A stretch of DNA of 64,000 nucleotides from Azorhizobium sp943371865 (lineage in GTDB: Bacteria > Pseudomonadota > Alphaproteobacteria > Rhizobiales > Xanthobacteraceae). The notes below the pieces were generated by a model that was not told the origin of the DNA, searched no databases, and saw only the letters and a list, made by a program, of their open reading frames with translations. The position numbers and the translations under genes are program-made. This document shows positions 26,113-39,142 of this stretch, in pieces. The stretch covers positions 21,736-85,735 of the forward strand of contig NZ_CALRWL010000021.1 in NCBI RefSeq assembly GCF_943371865.1, written 5' to 3'. Positions within the stretch are counted from its first letter, which is position 1, and each line of letters begins with the position of its first letter.

Positions 26113-26408
26113 GGGATCGGATACCGGAAAGGGCGTTATGAACCCGGCACGGCGGGCGCATGGGGCGGGGAGGTGTGCATAGACCGCCCCGGACGGTCCG
26201 ACCAGTGGAGTGCGCGCGGGGCGACCGGCGCAGGCATTCAGTTTGCGCGGGGCATTGTGCGGCGGTCCCGAAACGGGACGTTCGGCGGCCTGCCATGCCG
26301 GAGGCGGGAACGGAGCGGAACAAAGCCGGCGCGAATCGCAAGCGGCGAGGAGGTCGCGTTTCGTTCCTGCCTTCCCGCGGCGACCGAGGGACCTGCGATG
26401 CGCCCCTG
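26113..26408. other. Intergenic stretch ruvX / AEC
   Basis: These ~300 bases lie upstream of the AEC transporter on the minus strand and downstream of ruvX. I see no gene, repeat or clear terminator; it presumably holds the AEC promoter. Confidence 0.5.
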
Positions 26409-26963
26409 TTATCGTCCGAAGCCGCGCCGATTGAGGAAGTCCAGCGCACCTTGAAGAATGAACGCCGCCGCGTGCTGGTCGATGACATTGGCCCGCTTGG
26501 CCCGGCTCATGTCCGCCGAGATCAACGCTCGCTCCACTGCCACAGTGGACAGCCGCTCATCCCAGAACGCGATGGGCCGGCCCGAGAGGCGGGCAAAGTT
26601 GCGCGCGAACGCGCGGCTCGCCTGGACGCGCGGGCCCTCGGAGCCGTCCATGTTCAGCGGCAGGCCGAGCACGAAGGCCACCGCCTTGCGGTCATCCGCC
26701 AGGGCGAGCAGGCGGTTGGCGTCGAGGGTGAATTTGCTGCGCTGGATGGTCTCCACGATGGTCGCCAGCCGGCGGTCGGGATCGCAGGTCGCCACACCGA
26801 TGGTCTTGGTGCCGAGATCCAGCCCCAGCAGCGAACCGCGCGGCGGCAGCAAAGCGGCGATATCCACCAACGGCGCAACCATGGCGCCGGGCGACGGCAC
26901 AGTTGGGATATCCCCCTGCGTTGCAAGGGGCGTTGGATCGGCGGCGGGCGGAAGGCGTGTCAT
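26409..26963 (-). CDS. ruvX: Putative pre-16S rRNA nuclease / Holliday junction resolvase-like RuvX (YqgF)
   Basis: YqgF/RuvX has an RNase H-like fold and matures the 5' end of 16S rRNA; a resolvase role has also been proposed. Characteristic segments are LLGLDLGTKTIGVATCD, the VLGLPLNMDGSEGPR loop, and FWDERLSTVAVERALI, with a C-terminal acidic residue in NVIDQHAAAFIL. The start is uncertain. The ATG at 26963 has a weak AGGTG upstream and gives 184 residues. The ATG at 26882 gives a typical 157-residue protein but has no ribosome binding site. Confidence 0.9.
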   Translation of the reverse strand: MTRLPPAADPTPLATQGDIPTVPSPGAMVAPLVDIAALLPPRGSLLGLDLGTKTIGVATCDPDRRLATIVETIQRSKFTLDANRLLALADDRKAVAFVLGLPLNMDGSEGPRVQASRAFARNFARLSGRPIAFWDERLSTVAVERALISADMSRAKRANVIDQHAAAFILQGALDFLNRRGFGR

Positions 26964-27153
26964 GGCCGCACCTAACCAGCCTTGGGCGCGCAACGCCACG
27001 GCATATTTCGATCATCGCTCGACCCACTAAGCGGGGAACAGCGTGGCCGCTGGACGCGTTGCGGGGGCTCGGCGCTTACCCGATACTCCGCGCCGAAGAG
27101 ACACGGCGCTGAACGCGCTGCCGCTCCCCCTTCCTGCACAAAGGGCTACGACC

Positions 27154-27864
27154 ATGAAGATTACCTGGTTCGGACATGCCGCCTTCCGCCTGGATTTTGC
27201 CGGCAAGGCGGTGCTCATCGATCCCTTCTTCACCGGCAATCCGTCCTTCAAGGGCACGGTGTCCGAGGCTGCCCATGGCCTCACCCACATTCTGCTCACC
27301 CACGGCCATTCCGACCATGTGGGCGATACGGTTGAACTGGTGAAGACGGTGGAGGAGGGCGGCGCCACCGTGCCGGTGGTGGCCAATCCCGAACTGTGCG
27401 GCTTTCTGGGCGGGCAGGGCCTGTCCAACTTCCAGATGATGAATACGGGCGGCACCATCGCGCTGGACGGTTTCACTGTCACCATGGTGCGGGCGGACCA
27501 TTCCTCCGGCGGCGACGGCTCGGTGCCGGCCTATCTGGGCAATCCCACCGGCCTGATCGTGAAGGCCGAGGGCGAGCCGGCGATCTGGCATCTGGGCGAC
27601 ACCGACATCTTCTCCGACATGGCGCTGATCAGCGAGATCCACCAGCCAAAGGTGGCCTTGGTTCCCATTGGTGACCGATTCACCATGGGGCCGGCGGTGG
27701 CAGCCCTGGCGGTGCGGCGGTTCCTGAATGTGGAAACGGTGGTGCCCTGCCACTTTGGCTCGTTCCCGCCTCTGGTGCAGGACGCGTCCGGCTTCGTGGC
27801 GGCGCTGGAAGGCCATCCGGTCAAGGTGGTGGTGGCCAAAAGCGGGCAGAGCTTCGAGGTCTAA
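27154..27864 (+). CDS. UPF0173 metal-dependent hydrolase (metallo-beta-lactamase fold)
   Basis: This 236-residue cytosolic protein belongs to the UPF0173/YtkL group. It has the MBL-fold metal motif LTHGHSDHVGD, a second histidine in VRADHSSGG, an aspartate in HLGDTDIF, and the final histidine in VPCHFGSFP. The physiological substrate is not known. The ATG at 27154 gives the family start MKITWFGHAAF. It is divergent from ruvX and normally sits just upstream of gatC in this order; here sulP and recQ intervene. Confidence 0.92.
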   Translation: MKITWFGHAAFRLDFAGKAVLIDPFFTGNPSFKGTVSEAAHGLTHILLTHGHSDHVGDTVELVKTVEEGGATVPVVANPELCGFLGGQGLSNFQMMNTGGTIALDGFTVTMVRADHSSGGDGSVPAYLGNPTGLIVKAEGEPAIWHLGDTDIFSDMALISEIHQPKVALVPIGDRFTMGPAVAALAVRRFLNVETVVPCHFGSFPPLVQDASGFVAALEGHPVKVVVAKSGQSFEV

Positions 27865-27892
27865 GGCGGGGGACGTTGCCCCCGCTTCGCTC

Positions 27893-29374
27893 TCAGTGCA
27901 GCGGCTGGGCCCCCGCCCCGTCCTTGTCGTGCTGCGCGAACCGTTCCACCAGGGTTGCGCTGGCGGCATTGAGGCCAATGACCTCGACCACGCGACCGTT
28001 TCGTCGCGCCTTGAACACCACCTGATCGAGGGCGCCGATGGCTGAGATGTCCCAGAAATGGGCGTCGGTGACATCGATGACGATGCGATCCACGTCCTCG
28101 GTGACGTGGATCGCATCGCGAAACGTCCCGGCGGAGGCGAAGAACACCTGTCCTTCCACCCGGTAGGTGCGCACCCGCCCATCCGCGGACAGGGTGGAGG
28201 AGACCCGGCTCAGGCGAGACACCTTGCTGGCGAAGAACATGCCAGAGAGCAGCACGCCCACCAGCACGCCCTTGGCCAGGTCGTTGGTGGCGACGACGGT
28301 GGCGACCGTCGCCAGCATCACGATGGAAGACTGCGCAGGATTGGAGCGCAGCCGGACGATGGACTGCCAGGAGAAGGTGTTGATGGAGACCATCAGCATC
28401 ACCGCGGTCAGCGCCGCCACCGGTACGATGGCGAGCAGGTCTTGGAGCGCCACCAGCAGGATCAGGAGCGCAAGCCCGGCGGTGAGGGTGGACAGGCGCC
28501 CACGCGCCCCCGACGACACATTGATGACCGACTGGCCGATCATGGCGCAGCCACCCATGCCGCCGAACACCGCGGAGGCGATGTTGGCGAGCCCCTGGCC
28601 CGCGCATTCGCGGTTCTTGTCGCTGGACGTGTCGGTGAGGTCGTCGACGATCTGCGCTGTGAGCAGCGATTCCAGCAGACCCACCGCAGCCAGTGTCAGG
28701 GCGATGGGCACCAGGATGCGCAGGGTCTCAAAGGTGTAAGGCACCTGCGGCAAGCCGAAGCTGGGCAGGGTCGAGGGCAGTTCCCCCAGATGCGCCACCG
28801 TACGCACATCCAGATGGAACAGTGCACTGATCGCCGTGAGAACGACGATCGCCACCAGGGGCGACGGCACGGCTCGGGTGAGGCGGGGAAAGAGATAGAT
28901 GATGCCCAGCCCCAGGGCGATCAGGCCATAGGTGGCCGGCGGTACGTTCACCAGTTCCGGCAATTGGGCCAGGAAGATCAGGATCGCCAAGGCGTTGACG
29001 AAACCGGTCATCACCGATTGCGAAACGAAGCGCATCAGCCGCCCGAGCTTCAGCAACGCCGCCGCGATCTGGAACAGGCCCATGAGGATGGTGGCGGCGA
29101 ACAGATATTGCACGCCATGGTCCCGGACCAAGCCGGACATCAAGACCGCGGTGGCGGCGGTGGCGGCGGAGATCATGGCCGGGCGCCCGCCAGTGAAGGC
29201 GATGACGCAGGCGATCACCACCGAGGCATAAAGCCCGACCTTGGGATCAACCCCGGCGATCACCGAGAAGCCGATGGCTTCGGGAATGAGCGCCAGCGCC
29301 ACCACCAGGCCCGACAGGAAATCCCCGCGCACGTTGGAGGTCCACTCGCGGGTGGAAAACAGGGAAAATGTCAT
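27893..29374 (-). CDS. SulP family anion transporter with STAS domain
   Basis: This 493-residue inner-membrane carrier of the SLC26/SulP family carries sulfate, bicarbonate or dicarboxylates in its relatives. The membrane part starts with GDFLSGLVVALALIPEAIGFS and includes the core motif GGMGGCAMIGQSVINV. The C-terminal STAS domain spans about residues 395-480 (DRIVIDVTDAHFWDISAIGALDQ). BicA-like bicarbonate uptake would suit an autotrophic relative, but the sequence alone does not decide. The ATG at 29374 fits the family N-terminus better than an upstream ATG 38 codons earlier. Confidence 0.9.
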   Translation of the reverse strand: MTFSLFSTREWTSNVRGDFLSGLVVALALIPEAIGFSVIAGVDPKVGLYASVVIACVIAFTGGRPAMISAATAATAVLMSGLVRDHGVQYLFAATILMGLFQIAAALLKLGRLMRFVSQSVMTGFVNALAILIFLAQLPELVNVPPATYGLIALGLGIIYLFPRLTRAVPSPLVAIVVLTAISALFHLDVRTVAHLGELPSTLPSFGLPQVPYTFETLRILVPIALTLAAVGLLESLLTAQIVDDLTDTSSDKNRECAGQGLANIASAVFGGMGGCAMIGQSVINVSSGARGRLSTLTAGLALLILLVALQDLLAIVPVAALTAVMLMVSINTFSWQSIVRLRSNPAQSSIVMLATVATVVATNDLAKGVLVGVLLSGMFFASKVSRLSRVSSTLSADGRVRTYRVEGQVFFASAGTFRDAIHVTEDVDRIVIDVTDAHFWDISAIGALDQVVFKARRNGRVVEVIGLNAASATLVERFAQHDKDGAGAQPLH

Positions 29375-29631
29375 CAGAAGGGATTCCGCAAAGCAGGCAC
29401 GCCCGTTCAGCCGGTCTGAGGCTGGGTCAATGGTGCCATTTGCGTGGTCCGGCGGATCGGCGGCCGGAAGAGCCACCCGGAATTTCACCGGGTCCCGTGA
29501 ATACCTCAGTCATATCCAGCCGGACCGCCCATGGCAACATGCGGCCGCGTACGCCCCACCGGACCGCAGCCGCTTGCATGGGGCGCCCACGCGCCGCGTT
29601 GCCCGGTCTTCCGACCGCGCTATAAGGAGCG

Positions 29632-31464
<1,833 letters not shown>

Positions 31465-31572
31465 GGCCGCCACTGCGGTGAACGCCTGTGGCCATGAGGA
31501 ACGCCGGTTGCTCAGAAGGCTTTCCCGCCGGGAACGCCCTTGCTATAGCGGCCATAGCTTAAGGAGCATGTC

Positions 31573-31856
31573 ATGTCCGTCGATCAGGCGACCGTTCGCC
31601 GCGTGGCGCATCTCGCGCGCATCGCGGTGCGCGAGGAAGAGCTGGAGCCCCTGCAGGGCGAACTGAACGCCATCCTCGCCTTTGTGGAGCAATTGGCGGA
31701 TCTGGACGTGTCCTCCATCGAGCCCATGACCGGCGTCATTCCAATGGAACTGCCCATGCGCGAGGACGTGGTCAACGATGGCCACATCCCCGAACTGATC
31801 CTTGCCAACGCCCCGCAGTCCGAGGGCGGATTCTTCACGGTGCCGAAGGTGGTGGA

Positions 31857-31860
<4 letters not shown>
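31573..31860 (+). CDS. gatC: Aspartyl/glutamyl-tRNA amidotransferase subunit C
   Basis: GatC is the small stabilising subunit of GatCAB, which converts Glu-tRNA(Gln) and Asp-tRNA(Asn) to their amidated forms. The 95-residue product has the family pattern VRRVAHLARIAVREEELEPL, then AILAFVEQLADLDV, then the PMR motif with ENV-like region replaced by MREDVVNDG. An AAGGAG-type site lies 7 bases upstream. Its stop overlaps the gatA start by 4 bases (ATGA). Confidence 0.95.
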
Positions 31861-33328
<1,468 letters not shown>

Positions 33329-33341
<13 letters not shown>

Positions 33342-33640
33342 CGCCCGCCGATCCCGAGGCCGCCGCCCGCGTGCTGCTGGCGGAGGCGCGGGCCGATATC
33401 GACGCGCTGGACGACCAGATGGTCGACCTTCTGATCCAGCGGGTCGCGGTGGTGGAGCGGGTTCTGGTGATCAAGCGGCAGGCGGGCATTCCCGCTTTGC
33501 TGCCGGAGCGGGTGGAGGAAGTGGTGGAGCGGGTCTGCGCCCGCGCCCGTGCCGCCGGCCTGCCGGAGGATCTCACCGATGCTTTATGGCGCCGGCTGAT
33601 CCAATGGACCATCGACTATGAGAACGAACGCCTGGTCTAA
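33329..33640 (+). CDS. Chorismate mutase (AroQ type)
   Basis: This 103-residue all-helical domain of the AroQ/PchB fold rearranges chorismate to prephenate or acts in a related way. The pattern ADIDALDDQMVDLLIQRVAV, then ERVLVIKRQAGIPALLPERV, then LWRRLIQWTIDYE contains the basic residues (R42, K51) and the glutamate region expected of the active site. It probably starts at GTG 33329: GGAGGA lies 6 bases upstream, inside gatA, and the gene overlaps gatA by 13 bases. It sits between gatA and gatB in the same direction. Confidence 0.85.
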
Positions 33641-33731
33641 ACGGTGAAACGCCCGGCCTGTTGCCAGGGCAGGTGCGCCGGGATTACCACACTCAAGACA
33701 GCGGCTCTGGCCGCGTGATGCAGGAACGCCG

Positions 33732-35210
33732 ATGACCGTCCATGTCCGCCCCGCCGATCCCCGCAAGCTCATCAAGGGCAATACCGGTGACTGGGAAGTG
33801 GTGATCGGCATGGAAGTCCATGCCCAGGTCGCCTCCAATGCCAAGCTGTTCTCCGGCGCCTCCACCGCCTTCGGTGGACCGCCGAACGATCATGTGTCGC
33901 TGGTGGATGCGGCCATGCCCGGCATGCTGCCGGTCATCAACAAGGAATGCGTCGCCCAGGCGGTGCGCACCGGCCTCGGCCTGAAGGCGCAGATCAATCT
34001 GCGCTCCACCTTCGACCGCAAGAATTATTTCTATCCGGACCTGCCCCAGGGCTATCAGATCAGCCAGTTCAAGAGCCCCATCGTCGGCGAGGGCGTGGTG
34101 ATCGTCGATCTGATCGACGGCGAGAGCATCCATGTGGGTGTGGAGCGCCTGCATCTGGAACAGGATGCGGGCAAGTCGATCCACGATCTGTCGCCCACCT
34201 TGAGCTTCGTCGACCTGAACCGCTCCGGCGTGGCGCTGATGGAGATCGTTTCGCGGCCGGACCTGCGCTCGTCGGAGGAGGCGCGCGCCTATGTGACCAA
34301 GCTGCGCTCCATCCTGCGCTATCTGGGCACCTGCGACGGCGACATGGAGAAGGGCAACCTGCGCGCGGACGTGAATGTCTCCGTGCGCCGCCCCGGCGAG
34401 CCGCTCGGCACCCGCTGCGAAATCAAGAACGTCAATTCCATCCGCTTCATCGGTCAGGCCATCGAGGTGGAGGCCCGGCGCCAGATCCAGATCATCGAGG
34501 ATGGCGGCACCATCGACCAGGAAACGCGCCTGTTCGATCCCGGCAAAGGCGAAACCCGCTCCATGCGCTCCAAGGAAGAGGCGCATGACTATCGCTATTT
34601 CCCCGATCCCGATCTGCTGCCTTTGGTACTGCACCCGGACGACGTGACCGCGCTGGCGGCCCAGCTCCCCGAACTGCCGGATGAGAAGAAGGCGCGCTTC
34701 ATCGCCACCTACGGCCTCAGCCCCTATGACGCCGGCGTGCTGGTATCCGAGCAGGTGACGGCGGCCTATTTCGAGCAGGTGGCCACCGGGCGCGACGGCA
34801 AGGCGGCGGCAAATTTCGTCATCAACGAGCTGTTCGGCCGCCTCAACAAGGACGGCAAGGATGTCACCACTTCGCCGGTGTCTCCGGCCCAGGTGGCGAC
34901 CATTGTCGATCTGATGAGCGAGGGCGTGATCTCGTCCAAGATCGCCAAGGATCTGTTCGAGATCATCTATACCGAAGGCGGCGATCCGCGCGTGGTGGTG
35001 GAAGAGCGGGGCCTCAAGCAGGTCACCGATACTGGCGCCATCGAGAAAGTGGTGGACGACATCATCGCCGCCAACCCGGACAAGGTGGCTCAGGTTCTGG
35101 CCAAGCCCACCATGCTGGGTTGGTTCGTCGGCCAGGCCATGAAGGCCTCCGGGGGCAAGGCGAACCCCCAGGCGCTCAATGATATCCTGAAGCGCAAGCT
35201 GGGCATCTGA
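33732..35210 (+). CDS. gatB: Aspartyl/glutamyl-tRNA amidotransferase subunit B
   Basis: GatB phosphorylates and transamidates mischarged tRNA using ammonia from GatA. The 492-residue protein begins VVIGMEVHAQVASNAKLFSG, and the catalytic cradle has the metal- and substrate-site motifs KNYFYPDLPQGYQISQ and VERLHLEQDAGKS. A helical YqeY-like tail domain (from about residue 340) ends in LNDILKRKLGI. The length is normal. It lies 91 bases after the chorismate mutase gene and completes gatC-gatA-(CM)-gatB. Confidence 0.96.
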   Translation: MTVHVRPADPRKLIKGNTGDWEVVIGMEVHAQVASNAKLFSGASTAFGGPPNDHVSLVDAAMPGMLPVINKECVAQAVRTGLGLKAQINLRSTFDRKNYFYPDLPQGYQISQFKSPIVGEGVVIVDLIDGESIHVGVERLHLEQDAGKSIHDLSPTLSFVDLNRSGVALMEIVSRPDLRSSEEARAYVTKLRSILRYLGTCDGDMEKGNLRADVNVSVRRPGEPLGTRCEIKNVNSIRFIGQAIEVEARRQIQIIEDGGTIDQETRLFDPGKGETRSMRSKEEAHDYRYFPDPDLLPLVLHPDDVTALAAQLPELPDEKKARFIATYGLSPYDAGVLVSEQVTAAYFEQVATGRDGKAAANFVINELFGRLNKDGKDVTTSPVSPAQVATIVDLMSEGVISSKIAKDLFEIIYTEGGDPRVVVEERGLKQVTDTGAIEKVVDDIIAANPDKVAQVLAKPTMLGWFVGQAMKASGGKANPQALNDILKRKLGI

Positions 35211-35298
35211 GGCCTGGACTGCGCGTCGCCCATGGCGTCGCGCAGTTGACGTGCATGCCGCCCTATGGTGCCGCCGCGGTGTGACTGCGGGGGCAGGG

Positions 35299-35778
35299 AT
35301 GCGGAAAATTGGCTTGATCATGTTCGGGGCGCTGCTGGGGGCGGGCATGGCCCTGTCGGTGTCCCCCGGCCTGCGGGCATTTCCGGCGGCCGAGCCGTCC
35401 ATGCTGGGGACGTGGACCGCAGACAGCTATCATGCATCCGCCCGACACGGGCTGTTTGGCCTTGCCGAGCCGAAGGCCACGGCGTTCGGTGCCGTGGCAC
35501 AGCCGGCGTCGCTCACCACAGAGCCGAACATGTCGGCTTGGGCGCTGTCCTTCACCTCCCAAAAGGGCGGGGCGTTCACCGGCAAGGCGACCTCGCCCAC
35601 CGGCGAGAGCGTGCCGGTGGTTGGGGCGTTCCGCAGCGACGGCAAGCGGATCGTTTATTCAACGCCCTTTGGCAGCGGCAGCGGCGAGGTGGATGGCGGT
35701 AGCCTGGAATGGTGTTTCACCAACAGCGCGGCGACATTCGCCTCGGCCGAATGCACGGTCTACCGCCGCACCCCTTAG
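35299..35778 (+). CDS. Exported hypothetical protein
   Basis: This 159-residue protein has a hydrophobic signal sequence (IGLIMFGALLGAGMALSV) and an alanine-rich cleavage region near residues 30-33. The mature part is rich in small and polar residues, includes LGTWTADSYH and WALSFTSQKGGAFTG segments, and ends with two cysteines in WCFTN...AECTVYRR. That pattern could be a small beta-barrel with one disulfide. I do not recognise the family. The ATG at 35299 is preceded by GGGGCAGGG. It converges with purD, 15 bases apart. Confidence 0.65.
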   Translation: MRKIGLIMFGALLGAGMALSVSPGLRAFPAAEPSMLGTWTADSYHASARHGLFGLAEPKATAFGAVAQPASLTTEPNMSAWALSFTSQKGGAFTGKATSPTGESVPVVGAFRSDGKRIVYSTPFGSGSGEVDGGSLEWCFTNSAATFASAECTVYRRTP

Positions 35779-35793
35779 CGGACGCGGGCGCCC

Positions 35794-37050
35794 CTAGCCG
35801 AGGGCGCGCCAGCCGATGTCGTTGCGATAGAAGCCATCGGGCCAGTCGATGAGCCCGGCGGCCTCATAGGCCTGGTCGCGGGCTTCCTTGAGGGTCGGCG
35901 CCACGGCGGTCACGTTGAGCACCCGTCCGCCATTGGACAACAACTGGGCGCCCAGGCGCTTGGTGCCCGCATGGAAGATCAGCACGCCATCCACCGCCGC
36001 TGCGGCCTCCAGGCCGCGAATCTCAGTGCTTTTGAGATGGGCGCCGGGGTAGCCGCGGCTGGCATAAGCGATGGTAATGGCCGCGGAGTCGGACCAGGTG
36101 ACGGAAATGTCCTTGAGCCGCCCATGGGCCACGGCTGCCAGGGTCTCCAGCAGGTCGCCGGTGAAGCGGGGCATCAGCACCTGGCATTCGGGATCGCCGA
36201 AGCGGCAGTTGTATTCCACCAGTTTCGGGCCGTCGGCGGTCAGCATCAGGCCGGCATAGAGGATGCCGCGATAGGGCGTGCCGGCGGCCACCATGGCCTT
36301 GGCGGTCGGCACGACGATTTCGGCGATGGCCCGCTGTTCCAACTCCGGGGTCAGGATCGGCGCGGGGGAATAGGCGCCCATGCCGCCGGTGTTGGGGCCG
36401 AGATCACCGTCGAAGGCCCGCTTGTGATCCTGCGCGCTGCCGAAGGGCACCACGGTCTCGCCATCCACGAGGCAGAACAGGCTGGCTTCCTCGCCCTCCA
36501 TGAACGCCTCGATCAGCACTTCCTGCCCGCCGCCGGCGAACACCTGGTCGATGGCCTCGATGGCTTCTTCCACCGACAGTGCCACCACCACGCCCTTGCC
36601 GGCCATCAGGCCGTCGGCCTTGATGACGATGGGCGCGCCCTCGGCGGTCACATAGGCCCAGGCGTCCTCAGCCTTGGTGAAGCGCCCGAAGGCGGCGGTG
36701 GGAATGCCGTTGGCGCGGCACAATTCCTTGGTGAACAGCTTGGAGCCTTCGAGCCGTGCGGCCGCGGCGGTGGGACCGAACGCGGCGATGCCCGCTTCGC
36801 TCAGCCGATCCACCAGCCCGGCCACAAGTGGCGCCTCCGGGCCGACCACCACCAGATCGATCGCATTGGCCTTGCACCAGCGCACCAGGGTGTCGTGGGC
36901 CGACAGGGGAATGCCCTCCACCAGCTCGGCGAGATCACCGATGCCGGGATTGCCGGGCAGCGCGTAAAAGCGGCCCATGCCGGCGCTCTGGGCGAGCTTC
37001 CAGGCAAGGGCGTGTTCACGGCCACCGGAGCCGAGCAGGAGCACGTTCAT
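35794..37050 (-). CDS. purD: Phosphoribosylamine-glycine ligase
   Basis: PurD joins glycine to 5-phosphoribosylamine in the second step of purine synthesis. The 418-residue ATP-grasp enzyme starts MNVLLLGSGGREHALAWKL and shows IVIKADGLMAGKGVVVA, EAFMEGEEASLFCLVDG, and the metal-binding LVEYNCRFGDPECQVLMPR. Two further in-frame ATGs lie 2 and 3 codons upstream, but the canonical start is the one at 37050. It is divergent from xseA with a 129-base shared control region. Confidence 0.96.
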   Translation of the reverse strand: MNVLLLGSGGREHALAWKLAQSAGMGRFYALPGNPGIGDLAELVEGIPLSAHDTLVRWCKANAIDLVVVGPEAPLVAGLVDRLSEAGIAAFGPTAAAARLEGSKLFTKELCRANGIPTAAFGRFTKAEDAWAYVTAEGAPIVIKADGLMAGKGVVVALSVEEAIEAIDQVFAGGGQEVLIEAFMEGEEASLFCLVDGETVVPFGSAQDHKRAFDGDLGPNTGGMGAYSPAPILTPELEQRAIAEIVVPTAKAMVAAGTPYRGILYAGLMLTADGPKLVEYNCRFGDPECQVLMPRFTGDLLETLAAVAHGRLKDISVTWSDSAAITIAYASRGYPGAHLKSTEIRGLEAAAAVDGVLIFHAGTKRLGAQLLSNGGRVLNVTAVAPTLKEARDQAYEAAGLIDWPDGFYRNDIGWRALG

Positions 37051-37179
37051 CAGCATCATCCCCGTTTGGTCTTGGCTATCGGCTCCCGGGTCCGTGAACA
37101 AGGGGGCGGGCATTGCGCCCACCGCATGGGAGATAGGGGCTATGCTTCTGCCTCGATTATTTGCAGTGATGTGATTCCC

Positions 37180-38769
37180 ATGACCTTGCCCGCCGAACCC
37201 CGTGGGAATGCTCCCGAATGGAGCGTGACCGAGCTGTCTTTCGCCCTGCGGCGGACGGTGGAGGATGCCTATGGGCATGTGCGGGTGCGGGGAGAAATCT
37301 CTGGATATCGCGGCCCCCACTCCTCCGGCCACGCCTATTTCTCCCTGAAGGACGAAGGCGCACGCCTGGACGCGGTGGTGTGGAAGGGCACCTTCGCCCG
37401 CCTCAAGCTACGTCCCGAAGAGGGGCTGGAGGTGGTGGCCGTGGGCAAGCTGACCACCTATCCCGGCAAGTCCGGCTATCAGATCGTCATCGAGCAGCTG
37501 GAGTTCGCCGGCGCCGGGGCGATCATGGCCATGCTGGAGGAGCGCAAGCGGCGCTTGGCCGGCGAGGGGCTGTTCGACCCCGCGCGCAAGACCTTGCTGC
37601 CGTTCCTGCCCAACGTGATAGGCGTGGTGACCTCGCCCACCGGCGCGGTGATCCGCGACATTCTGCATCGCCTCGCAGATCGCTTTCCCCGCCGGGTGCT
37701 GGTGTGGCCGGTGCGGGTGCAGGGCGAGACCTCAGCTGCCGAAGTGGCCGCTGCCATTCGCGGCTTCAACGCTTTGCCCCTTACCGGACCGATTCCCCGC
37801 CCGGATGTGCTGATCGTGGCCCGTGGTGGCGGCTCGCTGGAAGACTTGCTGGGCTTCTCCGACGAAGCCGTGGTGCGGGCGGCGGCGGAGAGCCAGATTC
37901 CCTTGGTCTCTGCCGTCGGTCACGAAACCGACGTCACCCTGATTGATTTTGCCGCCGATGTGCGGGCGCCGACGCCGTCCGCGGCCGCCGAAATGGTGGT
38001 TCCGGTGCGAGCGGATCTGCTGGCCACCGTGGCCGCCCTCGGGACCCGTCTTGCCGCCGCGCCGCAACGCCTGTTGGAGCGGCGGCGGCGCGACTATCGG
38101 GCCCTGGCCCGACTCCTGCCCAGCGCCGATGCACTGCTGGCCACGCCGCGGCAACGGCTGGACAGTGCGGGCGATCGCCTGCCACGCGCGCTCACCGCCA
38201 ATGCGGTGGCCCATCGGGTGCAGTTCCAGGCGGCGCGGGCGAAGTTGTCGCCCTCCGCTTTGCGTCTGCGGCTGGAACGCCTCGGCGACCGGACCAACAC
38301 GGTTGGAGCACGGCTGCGCCAGGGGCTCGAAGCCTTGGTGGCGCGACGCAAGGATCGGCTTGAAGCGGTGTCCGGCCGTCTTGCCACCGCCCAGGCGATG
38401 AACCTGCGCGCCCATGCGGTCGAGAACGCCCGGCGCCGGGAGCAACTGGCGGTGCTGCACCGACGCGGCGTGCGTGCGCTGGCCGGCGAGCTGAAGGCGC
38501 GTCACCAGCGCCTGGACGCCATGGACCAATTGCTGCGGGCCTTATCCTATCGCGGCGTTCTGGCGCGGGGCTTCGCCCTGGTCCGCGATGCGCAGGGGCA
38601 GGCCGTGCGCGCGGCAGCCGCTGTCGCGGGCGGCATGCGGCTGGATCTGGAGTTTGCCGACGGTCGGATCAGCGCCGTGGCGCAGGGGGCATCGACGCCC
38701 TCCGAGCCCAAGAAGGCCCCCCGTGCCGGCACGGGGGGCGGCGGCCAGCCGACCTTGTTTGACACCTGA
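37180..38769 (+). CDS. xseA: Exodeoxyribonuclease VII large subunit
   Basis: XseA is the catalytic subunit of a single-strand-specific exonuclease. The 529-residue protein has an N-terminal OB fold (VRVRGEISGYRGPHSSGHAY; SLKDEGARLDAVVWKG), the catalytic domain with GVVTSPTGAVIRDIL, the IVARGGGSLEDLLGFSDE motif and SAVGHETDVTLIDF, a long Arg-rich coiled coil (~residues 280-450), and a final beta-hairpin section (LRALSYRGVLARGFALV). The extended low-complexity C-terminus after residue 490 is not conserved. The xseB subunit is not in the window. Confidence 0.95.
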   Translation: MTLPAEPRGNAPEWSVTELSFALRRTVEDAYGHVRVRGEISGYRGPHSSGHAYFSLKDEGARLDAVVWKGTFARLKLRPEEGLEVVAVGKLTTYPGKSGYQIVIEQLEFAGAGAIMAMLEERKRRLAGEGLFDPARKTLLPFLPNVIGVVTSPTGAVIRDILHRLADRFPRRVLVWPVRVQGETSAAEVAAAIRGFNALPLTGPIPRPDVLIVARGGGSLEDLLGFSDEAVVRAAAESQIPLVSAVGHETDVTLIDFAADVRAPTPSAAAEMVVPVRADLLATVAALGTRLAAAPQRLLERRRRDYRALARLLPSADALLATPRQRLDSAGDRLPRALTANAVAHRVQFQAARAKLSPSALRLRLERLGDRTNTVGARLRQGLEALVARRKDRLEAVSGRLATAQAMNLRAHAVENARRREQLAVLHRRGVRALAGELKARHQRLDAMDQLLRALSYRGVLARGFALVRDAQGQAVRAAAAVAGGMRLDLEFADGRISAVAQGASTPSEPKKAPRAGTGGGGQPTLFDT

Positions 38770-38875
38770 CGTGCACGAGCCGCGCCCGGTGCCCTTTCGA
38801 ACCCGGCTCAAACGCATTATCTTGCAGGGCATCCGCTCTTTGTTCGCACCGATCTGGGACCCGTCTTTCGCCGTG

Positions 38876-39103
38876 ATGAACCGATTTGAACGATTTCCGG
38901 AGCCTCAGGGCGAAGCGGAAGTGCGCTATCTCGATGGAGAATTCCGCATTCTCCGTCCCGGTAGTTTTGTGCGCTGCGGCGTGACCAATCAGGCCATCCC
39001 CCTGGATGAACTGCGCTACTGGAGCGTGGATCTGCAGGAGGCCTATGCCGATCCGCAGGCGGTTCTCGCCCGCGTCACCGGCAATCTTCCGCCGCAAGAC
39101 TAA
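38876..39103 (+). CDS. DUF2093 family protein
   Basis: This 75-residue protein is of the small DUF2093 family, known almost only from alphaproteobacteria. Conserved segments are AEVRYLDGEFRILRPGSFVRC and IPLDELRYWSVDLQEAYADP. It has no membrane segment and its function is unknown. The ATG at 38876 gives the usual family length; a GTG at 38771 could extend it by 35 residues, but that part is not conserved. It follows xseA and converges with lpxK 39 bases away. Confidence 0.88.
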   Translation: MNRFERFPEPQGEAEVRYLDGEFRILRPGSFVRCGVTNQAIPLDELRYWSVDLQEAYADPQAVLARVTGNLPPQD

Positions 39104-39142
39104 GCGACTGGTCGGTTCTGTTCCGGAGCGTCCCCGGCGAGC

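Noticed and set aside
26113..26408. Possible small gene between ruvX and the AEC transporter
   Set aside because: Open frames here are antisense or random translations without a ribosome binding site or recognisable domain.
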